The notes under the pieces were generated by a model, which ran no database searches, was not told the DNA's origin, and saw nothing but the letters and a program-made list of their open reading frames with translations. A DNA stretch of 64,000 bases from Candidatus Kurthia intestinigallinarum. GTDB lineage: Bacteria; Bacillota; Bacilli; Bacillales_A; Planococcaceae. Position numbers and translations under genes: made by a program. The first letter of the stretch is position 1. Each line of letters starts with the position of its first letter. Of this stretch, positions 8,639-16,693 are shown piece after piece. The stretch spans positions 186,001 to 250,000 of the forward strand of contig NZ_JTFC01000026.1 in NCBI RefSeq assembly GCF_003991225.1, given 5' to 3'.

Positions 8639-8682
8639 AGTATACAAATGAATAAATATAATGTCAACTGCATTATTATTTA
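8639..8682 (-). promoter_or_regulatory. Arg operon promoter with two candidate ARG boxes
   Basis: On the minus strand TTGACA (8667-8662), 17 bp, TATACT (8644-8639): a full sigma-A consensus, with ATG about 22 nt after the expected start. Read on the plus strand, TGAATAAATATAAT (8649-8662) and TGCATTATTATTTA (8669-8682) match 7/10 and 8/10 of TGAATNNNNATTCA and are spaced exactly 20 bp. One covers the promoter spacer and the other flanks the -35. Confidence 0.75.
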
Positions 8683-8785
8683 TTTTTAGAAAATTCAATA
8701 CATAATAACTTAGAAAATCGCGCCAGAATAGCTTTTTTACGACGCAAAAAATTTTTTTATAGCGCAAAAAAATTTTTCGCATAAT

Positions 8786-8825
8786 AAAAAACAGCTTATT
8801 TTTTGTATAAAAATAAGCTGTTTTT
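8786..8825 (-). terminator. Terminator of the Spo0M-like gene (both directions possible)
   Basis: Arms AAAACAGCTTATTTTT and AAAAATAAGCTGTTTT around a short loop, with A/T runs on both sides. It lies 28 nt after the stop of the gene at 8853-9233. Confidence 0.8.
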
Positions 8826-8852
8826 GTATATTTAGTTTATTATATGCATTTT

Positions 8853-9233
8853 TTATTGATTATTATACACAAAATTATCTTCTGCACGCATAATCTCTTC
8901 GCCAAATAATTGCAATGAAGTACGCAAGATAAGCTCACTTGTCGTTGGTTCCTCCATCCAGCGGTCATCTGGTACGATTTCAAACACGATCATTTCAGCT
9001 TGTTTCGATTTGACATTCCCAACCATTTGAATATCATGTTTTAATAACGTTTTTTCATCTCCCGTTATACGGTCTTTGCGAACAACCTCTAATTGAATAA
9101 AATCAATTTTTGCTTCATCCTCGCAGCCTTCGATATAAACCGTACCACTTAGATTTTCACCAAATGCGACCTCTGCCTGGTCAACGATGGTCGTAATCTC
9201 CATCTCGTCTTTCACAATTTTCGTCGTATACAT
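8853..9233 (-). CDS. Short Spo0M-like (arrestin-fold) protein
   Basis: 126 residues. The N-terminal half (EITTIVDQAEVAFGENLSGT, VYIEGCEDEAKIDFIQLEVV) resembles the first arrestin-type beta domain of the sporulation-control protein Spo0M. Full-length Spo0M is about twice as long, so only one domain is present. There is no frameshift visible and a proper AGGAG site precedes ATG 9233, so it seems to be a complete single-domain protein. No membrane segment. Monocistronic, with its own terminator. The similarity is by eye, and a different beta-sandwich family is possible. Confidence 0.5.
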   Translation of the reverse strand: MYTTKIVKDEMEITTIVDQAEVAFGENLSGTVYIEGCEDEAKIDFIQLEVVRKDRITGDEKTLLKHDIQMVGNVKSKQAEMIVFEIVPDDRWMEEPTTSELILRTSLQLFGEEIMRAEDNFVYNNQ

Positions 9234-9300
9234 TGCTATTTCACTCCTGTGTTTTGTCTGTAGCTAGACGTTCTGTTCCCTTATTTTACCGCAAACAAAC

Positions 9301-9338
9301 AAAAAGTGTTAGGGCTATTACTTACCCTAACACCTTTT
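9301..9338 (-). terminator. Terminator of the AI-2E family gene
   Basis: Arms GTGTTAGGG (9306-9314) and CCCTAACAC (9325-9333), with a T run in either direction. It sits directly after the stop at 9340. Confidence 0.85.
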
Positions 9339-9339
9339 T

Positions 9340-10578
9340 TCAATAATTGTCGCGTAATTTTTCCATTTCTTCATCTAATTCATAATGCTTTGATGGATCT
9401 GGTTGATATTTATTGTAACGGCGTTTGTACAAGTAAATAATATGCGATACGAATACTTTAAGAACCGCATATCCTGGAATCCCTAGTACAACCCCTGCTA
9501 CACCAAATAATTTACCACTCACGAGTAAAACAAAAATAATCGTAATCGGATGAATGTGTAACGATTTCCCCATGACCTGAGGTGAAATAAATTTCCCTTC
9601 AAGCAATTGCACGACTGTCCATACAATCCCTAACTTAATTAGCATAAATGGTGACGTAACAATCGCAATAATAATCGCTGGTGTAATGGCAATCATTGGT
9701 CCTAAATATGGTACAACACTTGTGACCATCGCCAAGATTCCGAGAACAACCGCATAATCCATGCCGATAATTAAAAAGCCGATTGTCATTAAAATCCCAA
9801 TGCACATGGCTACGATAATCTGGCCTTGAATATAGCCAGAAATTTGTGTATCTGCACGTTTTAGTAATAATGCTGTTTCAGGACGAACTGTTTTCGGTAA
9901 AATTTTCACAAAGAATTTTGGTAGTTTTTCACCATCTTTTAATAGATAGAATAAAATGAATGGTGTCGTGACAATCGCTACAACAAGGCTTGTCAATGTT
10001 GAAACAAAACCGCCAACCCCTGTCGCAAGTGTCGAGCCAATATCACTTGACCACTCGGTAATTTTTTGTGTAAATTCATTCATTGTTTTATCAACGACAC
10101 TTGTCACATCTAAGCCAAAGCGGTCCATCGTTGACGTTACAAATGAACTCTTCATAAAGTTTTGGATATTCTCAAAGAGCTGCATAATATATGCCGGAAA
10201 TTCTCGTACTAAATCTAAAAATTGTTCTTTTACAAATGGGAATACGAGTGTAATTGCAATTGTAATAAGTCCAATAACAGCTAGATAGATAATGAAAATC
10301 CCAACGACTTTAGGCGTTCCCCATTTAATCATTAACCGTAAAATTGGTCGTAGTAAATAGAATAAAATACCAGATAAAATAATTGGTACAATAACTGTTT
10401 GGAACAGAATCGCTAATGGCTTAAAAACAAATTCAATTTGATCATATACCGCAATAACAATTCCTGCTAAGAGTACTACAAGCATGCCATATAATAAGTT
10501 TCGTCCCCCTAGAAATTGAATGAAACGCGTTGCGAAGAAATCTTTTCGTTGTGGTTCATGTGGGTCTTTTTGTTCCAT
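9340..10578 (-). CDS. AI-2E family (PerM-type) membrane transporter
   Basis: 412 residues with about eight hydrophobic segments in the layout of the AI-2E/UPF0118 family: two N-terminal pairs, a central soluble stretch with amphipathic helices (residues 130-210), then the C-terminal block containing YIQGQIIVAMCIGIL, VPYLGPMIAITPAIIIA and a GVVLGIPGYAVLKVF end. Members export small signals or exchange Na+ for H+; the substrate here is unknown. luxS at 35033 shows AI-2 is probably made, but no direct link is visible. It follows the LCP gene on the same strand with a 23-nt gap, so the two are likely co-transcribed. Confidence 0.85.
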   Translation of the reverse strand: MEQKDPHEPQRKDFFATRFIQFLGGRNLLYGMLVVLLAGIVIAVYDQIEFVFKPLAILFQTVIVPIILSGILFYLLRPILRLMIKWGTPKVVGIFIIYLAVIGLITIAITLVFPFVKEQFLDLVREFPAYIMQLFENIQNFMKSSFVTSTMDRFGLDVTSVVDKTMNEFTQKITEWSSDIGSTLATGVGGFVSTLTSLVVAIVTTPFILFYLLKDGEKLPKFFVKILPKTVRPETALLLKRADTQISGYIQGQIIVAMCIGILMTIGFLIIGMDYAVVLGILAMVTSVVPYLGPMIAITPAIIIAIVTSPFMLIKLGIVWTVVQLLEGKFISPQVMGKSLHIHPITIIFVLLVSGKLFGVAGVVLGIPGYAVLKVFVSHIIYLYKRRYNKYQPDPSKHYELDEEMEKLRDNY

Positions 10579-10601
10579 CTAACTCCCCCCTGTGACATTA
10601 T

Positions 10602-11600
10602 TTATTGTGTTGGTGTGCTCGTTGTACTGCTTTCCGCTTCTTTCTTTAACGTTTCTGAGCTTTCACCATTGAAGAAGCGTGACATATACTCTTTATTCGC
10701 ATCCACATTAATATCTAGCACAGAGCCTGCTTGCGGATAACGTCCATATTGATACGTCCCTTTTAGTGGAATCGTCATACGGTCGATGTTCACACCGCCG
10801 CCTTTTACGGCATTAAACATTAACCCTACTTGTTGGCTTGTCGTTAGATCCGTTTGAATATAGCCTTCAAGCGCACCAATTAGTTTTGGATAGTTTTTTA
10901 CATTTGAAGCAGATAATACTTCGTCTTTCAATGCCTCAATCGCTTGTTGCTGGCGTTCTACACGACCAAAATCACCCTCTGCATCATAACGGAAACGTGC
11001 AAAGCCCAGTAATTCTTTCCCGTTCAAGCGCTGTGTGCCTTTTTTAAGGCTTACGCCAATATTTTTCGACATGTCATGCGGTACATTTACTTCTACCCCA
11101 TTTGGTGCTGCAACATCCACTAATTGCTCAAAATTTTTAAAATCAATAATTGCATAGTGATTAACTGTTACGCCAAACATATTATTTAATGTTTGCTGCA
11201 GTAAAGAAACGCCACCTAAATAATACGCCGTATTTAATTTATAGCCTGTTTCGTATCCTGGGAAATGACTATAAATGTCGCGCATAAACGATACCATGCG
11301 TACATCATTTGTTTCCTGGTTCCAAGAAATGAGCATCATCGTGTCGGAACGTGATTGTTCTTCACCACGCGTATCGATCCCAATTAATAAAATATTTTCA
11401 ACATTATTAATCGAAGGATCTCCTTTAAATTCAATTTCTTGTTTATTTTCTTTTGACGCGAGATTATGCCCCGCCTTGTATTGGAAATAAAAATATCCCC
11501 CTAGTGCAAGCAAAATAGCGAGGAAAAATACGCCAAAGACACGTCCTTTACGCAATTTACGTTTTTTTCTTTTTGCCTGCTGTCTACGCTGTTCTGTCAT
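10602..11600 (-). CDS. LytR-CpsA-Psr (LCP) family wall-polymer transferase
   Basis: 332 residues. A basic cytoplasmic N-terminus (QQAKRKKRKLRKGR), one membrane segment (residues 24-42) and an extracellular LCP domain. The pyrophosphate-binding residues are visible in LLIGIDTRGEEQSRSDTMML, SFMRDIYSHFPG and GRVERQQQAIEALK. LCP enzymes attach teichoic acids or other anionic polymers to peptidoglycan from lipid-linked precursors. The C-terminus is a Ser/Thr-rich tail. ATG 11600 with AGGAGG is chosen; the longer reading from 11660 has no ribosome binding site and runs through the promoter region. TagU/LytR assignment within the family is not possible by eye. Confidence 0.9.
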   Translation of the reverse strand: MTEQRRQQAKRKKRKLRKGRVFGVFFLAILLALGGYFYFQYKAGHNLASKENKQEIEFKGDPSINNVENILLIGIDTRGEEQSRSDTMMLISWNQETNDVRMVSFMRDIYSHFPGYETGYKLNTAYYLGGVSLLQQTLNNMFGVTVNHYAIIDFKNFEQLVDVAAPNGVEVNVPHDMSKNIGVSLKKGTQRLNGKELLGFARFRYDAEGDFGRVERQQQAIEALKDEVLSASNVKNYPKLIGALEGYIQTDLTTSQQVGLMFNAVKGGGVNIDRMTIPLKGTYQYGRYPQAGSVLDINVDANKEYMSRFFNGESSETLKKEAESSTTSTPTQ

Positions 11601-11763
11601 CGAGAAGCCTCCTTTATTCCTTATATAAACACTAAGAATTATCTTTACTAACGAAAGCAAGTATGTTTACAATGAAAACGTATAAACGCCCTTCTACATA
11701 TTAGTAGTGATTTGTAGTAGAATCAAGCGTTATCAATCATTCCCCCACGAAGGAGATTTTATA

Positions 11764-12294
11764 ATGACACAGTCAACTTTACACAAAGCCACATTTGCAG
11801 GTGGTTGTTTTTGGTGTATGGTCAAACCATTCGTTGAATGGGATGGCATCGAATCCGTTATTTCAGGTTATATGGGCGGTACAGCCGCTACTGCTACGTA
11901 TGAGCAAGTTAAAAAAGGCACTACGGGGCATAAAGAGGTTGTCCAAATAACCTATGACCCTACTCTGTTTTCATATGAACAATTGCTTGAATTATATTGG
12001 CAGCAAGTCGACCCTACTGATGATGAAGGGCAGTTCCAAGACCGCGGTGACAATTACCGTGCAATGATTTTTTATCACGATGAAAAGCAGCGTCAAGCTG
12101 CTGAAGCGTCCAAGCAAGCATTAATTGCCAGCAAGCGCTTTGCACAAGTTGTCACACCAATTGTCCCCGCACAAGCCTTTTATAAGGCCGAAGATTATCA
12201 TCAGGATTTCTATAAGAAGAGTCCACAAGAATATCATGACGACCGGAAGCAATCAGGTCGTGATGACTTTATCGATGCACATTGGCAAAAATAA
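11764..12294 (+). CDS. msrA: Peptide methionine sulfoxide reductase A
   Basis: 176 residues, cytoplasmic. Reduces methionine-S-sulfoxide in proteins. The catalytic cysteine is in FAGGCFWCM near the N-terminus, with the family motifs [18 protein letters not shown] and [20 protein letters not shown]. No partner MsrB gene is adjacent. ATG 11764 follows AAGGAG with 8-nt spacing; the longer reading from 11707 is not supported. It is divergent from the LCP gene. Confidence 0.95.
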   Translation: MTQSTLHKATFAGGCFWCMVKPFVEWDGIESVISGYMGGTAATATYEQVKKGTTGHKEVVQITYDPTLFSYEQLLELYWQQVDPTDDEGQFQDRGDNYRAMIFYHDEKQRQAAEASKQALIASKRFAQVVTPIVPAQAFYKAEDYHQDFYKKSPQEYHDDRKQSGRDDFIDAHWQK

Positions 12295-12383
12295 TTCGTT
12301 ATTAAGACGTATCTATGTATGAAAGGTTCTTTTATGTAGTACCCTCGTCAAAATTTTATAAAACACGCTAGGAGATGGAATAT

Positions 12384-13289
12384 ATGGCATTGATTCTGAT
12401 TATCTTGCCGGTGTTGATCGTCTTTGCGATTGGATATATCGGGCAAAAGAAACTACAGCTTGATATTAAAACGATTTCGACGATGTCTCTTTATTTAATG
12501 TCGCCACCACTTGCCTTTCGTACTTTTTATCAAACGCCGATTACAAAAGATTATGCATATATTTTTGCCTTTGCAATTTTACTATGTCTTCTATTATTTA
12601 TTGTGACATGGTTTGCTTCAAAGAGCTTACGCACGTCGCGTTCAGAGTCTTCTGCCATGATGCTCGGAGCGGTCTTTATGAATAGTGGCAATTACGGCGC
12701 ACCTGTCGCATTATTTGCATTTGGGAATGAAGGCTTTCATGTCGCCGTCATTATTATGGTCATCCATTCGCTCTTTATGAACTCACTCGGCATTTTCTTT
12801 GCATCAATAGGTTCAAAGGACAATGCCTCGGTGAAAGAAGCACTCAAGCAAGTATTTCATATGCCGGTATTATACGGTGCCGTGGCAGGTGTAGCCCTCC
12901 AATTACTGCATATTCCAATCCACCAATCGATTATGGATGGTCTTAGCCTCGTCGCCGATGCATCGATTCCGGTTGTCATGCTTGTCCTTGGTATGCAATT
13001 AGCATCGATGTCACGTCGTCGTGTCAACTATCCCGTTATGGGTGTTACAAGCGTCATTCGTATTGTTGCGTCGCCACTAATTGCCGCTGCCATTTTATAC
13101 TTTATGCCACTTGATCCGTTAATTAAATCGGTGCTTATTTTACAAGCGGCGATGCCTGCAGCTGCAAATACAACAATGCTCGCATTGCAATTTGATACAG
13201 AGCCAGACCTTGTATCATTCACAACATTTATGACAACGATTGTTAGTATTATTAGCATTCCGGTTGTACTCTTTTTCCTTGGTGTATAG
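12384..13289 (+). CDS. AEC (auxin efflux carrier) family transporter
   Basis: 301 residues, about ten membrane segments. The N-terminal LPVLIVFAIGYIGQ, the GAVFMNSGNYGAP motif (the Asn-rich crossing motif of this family) and the C-terminal AAMPAAANTTMLA are typical of bacterial AEC permeases, which move organic acids such as malate. The substrate is not determined. ATG 12384 is 9 nt after AGGAG; the in-frame ATG 12375 overlaps the site. It is followed 49 nt later by a DMT transporter on the same strand, with no clear terminator between them. Confidence 0.85.
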   Translation: MALILIILPVLIVFAIGYIGQKKLQLDIKTISTMSLYLMSPPLAFRTFYQTPITKDYAYIFAFAILLCLLLFIVTWFASKSLRTSRSESSAMMLGAVFMNSGNYGAPVALFAFGNEGFHVAVIIMVIHSLFMNSLGIFFASIGSKDNASVKEALKQVFHMPVLYGAVAGVALQLLHIPIHQSIMDGLSLVADASIPVVMLVLGMQLASMSRRRVNYPVMGVTSVIRIVASPLIAAAILYFMPLDPLIKSVLILQAAMPAAANTTMLALQFDTEPDLVSFTTFMTTIVSIISIPVVLFFLGV

Positions 13290-13338
13290 CAGCAGCTGCT
13301 GTTGTACACTTTTTATTAGCTTAAAAGGAGGATGTTCA

Positions 13339-14250
13339 TTGAAAGCAATTCCACCATCACTATTATTACTAACCGCCACCTTATTATGGGGTGGAAATTT
13401 TGTTATCGGGAAAGCTGTCGCTACTAACTTGCCACCATTCACGCTTGCATTTCTTCGCTGGTGTGTGGCCCTTATCATCTTTTTACCGATCGTTTGGAAG
13501 CCCTTAAAGCGTGATTTCAAACAAATCATTCAGCACTGGCCAATTTTACTCCTACTAGGATTTACTGGCGTCGCCGCCTTTAATACACTCGTCTATATTG
13601 GCGTTCACTATACGACATCGATTAATGCTTCACTTATGAATATGTTAACGCCGGTGTTCATTTATTTATTAAGTTTTATCTTTTTAAAGGAGCATTTAAA
13701 TCGCTTTCAGTTAATCGGCACGGCCATGTCATTCATCGGCGTCTGCTTAATTATTTCACATGGTTCTCTTGTATCACTGCTTCATTTCACGTTTAATAAG
13801 GGCGACGTTATCGTCATTATTGCGGTCATTTTGTGGAGTATTTATTCACTTCTAGTTAAACAATACGCAACGCGCCTTCCCGGACAAGCGACCTTTTTTC
13901 TGTCGATTGTCATCGGCACGATTATGCTCGCACCATTTTTCATTTATGAGCAAATAACTGTCACAGCAGCAATTGTCTGGAATGGCTTAAGCTTTTTTGC
14001 GATCTTTTACACCGGTATTTTCGCATCAATCATTGCCTTTTTAGCATGGAATACTGGTGTCGTTCGTTACGGAGCGAACCGCGCTGGTATTTATTTAAAC
14101 TTCATTCCGGTATTTGCATCTATTTTCGCTGTGGCTTTTTTAGATGAATCCCTACTATGGTCCCAAATCGCTGGTGGCTTGTTTGTTATCGCAGGCGTTT
14201 ATACAACGAGCTTGCATCTTAAAAAGTCTTTCGCATCTTCTGAAAAATAA
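13339..14250 (+). CDS. DMT/EamA family transporter
   Basis: 303 residues with ten hydrophobic segments in two repeats. The first begins LLTATLLWGGNFVIGKA and ends near FLKEHLNRFQLIGTAMSFIG; the second begins GDVIVIIAVILWSIYSLLVK and ends AFLDESLLWSQIAGGLFVIAG. This is the drug/metabolite transporter layout, usually an exporter of amino acids or metabolites. It starts at TTG 13339, 7 nt after AAAGGAGG; the ATG at 13332 is in another frame. The substrate is unknown. Confidence 0.85.
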   Translation: MKAIPPSLLLLTATLLWGGNFVIGKAVATNLPPFTLAFLRWCVALIIFLPIVWKPLKRDFKQIIQHWPILLLLGFTGVAAFNTLVYIGVHYTTSINASLMNMLTPVFIYLLSFIFLKEHLNRFQLIGTAMSFIGVCLIISHGSLVSLLHFTFNKGDVIVIIAVILWSIYSLLVKQYATRLPGQATFFLSIVIGTIMLAPFFIYEQITVTAAIVWNGLSFFAIFYTGIFASIIAFLAWNTGVVRYGANRAGIYLNFIPVFASIFAVAFLDESLLWSQIAGGLFVIAGVYTTSLHLKKSFASSEK

Positions 14251-14410
14251 TTTTTACCGCGCAAACCACCGCCCTACATACATTTGATGATTTTTCGCAA
14301 AAAAAATTTTCTATTATACAAACTTTTCATCGTGCCAAAACGTTTAATTATTACAAGAAAAGGTTATGAATAACTATAAGACAAGCATGACCTACAAGGA
14401 GGCGTTTAAG

Positions 14411-15172
14411 ATGAAAAAAATGACAAAAACATTCGGTACTATCGCATTATCGCTAGGATTACTTTCAACGACCATCGCGACAGGCACTGTGAATGCAGCA
14501 ACGTATGATACCGCATCAATTAAGGATTTCCGTACTGTACATACGCAGACTTCGGTATATTCTAAACCATCGCAAACAGCCAAAAAAGTAGGCTCACTTC
14601 GTTCAACGGAAGCAGTTGTTATTAACAAAAATGTGGCAAATGGTTGGACGAAAATCCGTTTCGGTTTTGAGACAGGATATGTGAAAACATCCGCGCTAAA
14701 AAAAGCGGCTGCGAACACGTCTACATCATACGCAAAAAATATTTCAAAAAAATATACGTATGCAATGCCACAAAACAAAGGCTCTGAATTCACAACACAA
14801 TATGTTGCACAATTTAAAAAGGCAATGGCGTATAACGACTCATCTGTTAACTTCTGGTTCTATAATTCTGAGCCAGATGCACAAGGGGTAACAGAGTACG
14901 ATACAGCGAAAGGTTTATATGTTGGGAATGTGGATACAGGAAAGCTAGAGCTAGCTGTCCCATACCCAGCGAAAAAAGGCACTTCATTTAAAGGCTTTGA
15001 TCATAAAAAGTCAGTTGTATTTTCGACAACAGCTACTGTAAAACTTCACGGTAAAACATATAAAAACGTCGTTATCATTAAAAATGGCGGCCAACAATAT
15101 TACTACGCACCAAACAAGGGGCTAATCCAATTACGTGAAAATGGGAAGGCACTTGTTAAATTAGTAAAATAA
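14411..15172 (+). CDS. Secreted protein with bacterial SH3 domain
   Basis: 253 residues. A signal peptide (KKMTKTF, then a hydrophobic stretch ending in TVNAATYD, with a likely AxA cleavage near residue 30) is followed by an SH3b domain (residues 40-90: VHTQTSVYSKPSQTAKKVGS, GWTKIRFGFETGYVKTSALK) of the kind that binds peptidoglycan. The remaining 150 residues are lysine- and tyrosine-rich with no catalytic motif I recognise. ATG 14411 has AAGGAGG 8 nt upstream. It is monocistronic, with a terminator at 15186-15218. A wall-bound accessory protein is the best description. Confidence 0.7.
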   Translation: MKKMTKTFGTIALSLGLLSTTIATGTVNAATYDTASIKDFRTVHTQTSVYSKPSQTAKKVGSLRSTEAVVINKNVANGWTKIRFGFETGYVKTSALKKAAANTSTSYAKNISKKYTYAMPQNKGSEFTTQYVAQFKKAMAYNDSSVNFWFYNSEPDAQGVTEYDTAKGLYVGNVDTGKLELAVPYPAKKGTSFKGFDHKKSVVFSTTATVKLHGKTYKNVVIIKNGGQQYYYAPNKGLIQLRENGKALVKLVK

Positions 15173-15185
15173 CGCAAAAACGTTA

Positions 15186-15218
15186 AAGAGGCTTGGTTGC
15201 GACCAGCCTCTTTTTTTG
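15186..15218 (+). terminator. Terminator of the SH3 protein gene
   Basis: Stem AGAGGCTTGGT / ACCAGCCTCT followed by seven T. Confidence 0.85.
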
Positions 15219-15248
15219 TTGCGCACGACGCCTCAATTGTACGCGCTG

Positions 15249-15257
15249 TGGTATAAT
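15249..15257 (+). promoter_or_regulatory. Extended -10 promoter of the DHH nuclease gene
   Basis: TGGTATAAT is a perfect extended -10 element. No good -35 is seen 17 bp upstream. The start would be near 15264. Confidence 0.55.
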
Positions 15258-15289
15258 GAGCACTATGTTTAAAGAAAGGCGTGAACACG

Positions 15290-16339
15290 TTGAAATTAAA
15301 AAATTTACCAAAAAAAATTGGTCACTATGATAAAGTTCACTTAATCTCGCATACAGATTTAGATGGCGTTGGACCCTCAATCGTCTTGCAAGCTTATGGC
15401 ATTATGCACGAAGCTGATTTTGTTGAAACACGTAAAGTCGATGAAGCAGTCCTTGCTCGTTTAGAGGAGCTTCAAGATAATGAATTATTAATCATTACCG
15501 ATTTAAGTGTAAGTGAAGAAGTCGCTGAAGCGATTACGAAAGTAAACAAAGAACCAAATGCACGCTTTGTTTGCCTTATTGACCATCATGCCTCTGCTCT
15601 TTATTTAAATGATTACTCATGGGCATCTGAGATTCCTCTATTAGATGACATTAAAATGTCTGCTACTACATTAATTTTCAAATACTTAGATGAGGCTGGC
15701 TATGTGGTCAATCCTCAGTCTCAAGAAGAAGATGCAGAAGTCATCGATTATAGCCCACAGCAAATTGCTGTATTCTTTGATCGTTTAGCACGCTTCGTTG
15801 AAAATGTACGTCTATACGATACATGGGATTGGCACGCATTAAAAATTCAAGAAGCTGCTGACTTAAATACGATTTTCTATGCACGTCGACGCCATGAATT
15901 CATTAAAGACCGTTTTAACTACATCTTAACTGGCCAACTATTTACAGAAGCCGATGACACGTACTTAACGTTCTCAAAAGATGAATTACGCAAAGTGTTG
16001 AAGAAAAAAGAAAAACAACTCGTTATTGTAAAAGACTATTCATTAGAAGGCCATGACACACCACTTAATATCGGTGTTGTTGAAACCGATTCGTATATTA
16101 GCGAACTTGGCAATCATTTAGCGGAAAAATTCGCTGAAGAAATTGATTGCGTCTTTATTGTTAGTCTTGTTAAAAATCGTGTATCCCTTCGTTCAATTGG
16201 CAAAGCAGTCAATTTATCAGAAGTAGCGAAGCACTATAATGGTGGCGGACACCCTAATGCATCAGGCTGTGACCTATCAGCACTTGGTATGGACTTTATC
16301 GTTGCCATCCAAAATGCACCGAAAGCTATTAAAAAATAG
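15290..16339 (+). CDS. nrnB: DHH-family nano-RNase / phosphodiesterase, NrnB-like
   Basis: 349 residues. DHH-superfamily metal-dependent phosphoesterase: the first motif is HTDLDGVGPSIV, the signature DHH is in CLIDHHASALY, and the C-terminal DHHA1 motif is HYNGGGHPNASGC. This order fits NrnB, which degrades short RNA oligonucleotides from the end in Bacillus subtilis. Two starts are possible: GTG 15281 lies directly on AAAGG, while TTG 15290 has a 10-nt gap and is preferred. It is slightly shorter than Bacillus NrnB. NrnA or a cyclic-nucleotide phosphodiesterase is an alternative. Confidence 0.8.
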   Translation: MKLKNLPKKIGHYDKVHLISHTDLDGVGPSIVLQAYGIMHEADFVETRKVDEAVLARLEELQDNELLIITDLSVSEEVAEAITKVNKEPNARFVCLIDHHASALYLNDYSWASEIPLLDDIKMSATTLIFKYLDEAGYVVNPQSQEEDAEVIDYSPQQIAVFFDRLARFVENVRLYDTWDWHALKIQEAADLNTIFYARRRHEFIKDRFNYILTGQLFTEADDTYLTFSKDELRKVLKKKEKQLVIVKDYSLEGHDTPLNIGVVETDSYISELGNHLAEKFAEEIDCVFIVSLVKNRVSLRSIGKAVNLSEVAKHYNGGGHPNASGCDLSALGMDFIVAIQNAPKAIKK

Positions 16340-16402
16340 TAATTTTACAAAAAACGGCACTATCCCATTATTTTCATTCACATTTTGGACAAAATTTGAT
16401 TT

Positions 16403-16441
16403 TAAGAGAAAACCGCGCTGCAATGCGGTTTTCTCTTATTT
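16403..16441 (+). terminator. Terminator of the nrnB-like gene
   Basis: Arms TAAGAGAAAACCGC (16403-16416) and GCGGTTTTCTCTTA (16425-16438), followed by T-rich sequence. Confidence 0.85.
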
Positions 16442-16451
16442 TTAGGTAAAA

Positions 16452-16494
16452 TGAAACCGTTTACTTTTGTCAGAAAATAAAAAAATTATATGTT
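16452..16494 (+). promoter_or_regulatory. Promoter with overlapping cre-like site for the CoA-transferase gene
   Basis: TGAAACCGTTTACT (16452-16465) matches 13 of 14 positions of the CcpA cre consensus. Directly after it come TTGTCA (16467-16472), 16 bp, TATGTT (16489-16494). Transcription would start about 190 nt before the gene, giving a long leader. Confidence 0.5.
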
Positions 16495-16572
16495 AGGGCT
16501 AGCGGAATGTGTCTATTTTGTGTAAAAATGTACGTAGGTAATTGAATTAGGATTTAATTACATCAATACGTG

Positions 16573-16669
16573 AATTCATCGGATGAATTAGCATATTTAA
16601 GTCATCCATCGTGGCATCCATATCTTTATACATAAAGAGGTCCACAGTAATTAATGACCGTGTCATTAA
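16573..16669 (+). promoter_or_regulatory. Two perfect palindromes in the CoA-transferase leader
   Basis: AATTCATC-G-GATGAATT (16573-16589) and TTAATGAC-CGT-GTCATTAA (16651-16669). The second is followed by ATATCTTTTTT and then the Shine-Dalgarno, so it could act as a weak attenuator hairpin. The first looks like a DNA operator. Neither matches a regulator I can name. Confidence 0.4.
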
Positions 16670-16693
16670 ATATCTTTTTTAGGGGGAGTTATT

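Noticed and set aside
16573-16589. FadR or ArgR operator in the CoA-transferase leader
   Set aside because: The half sites are in the wrong order for both consensus sequences, although the palindrome itself is perfect.
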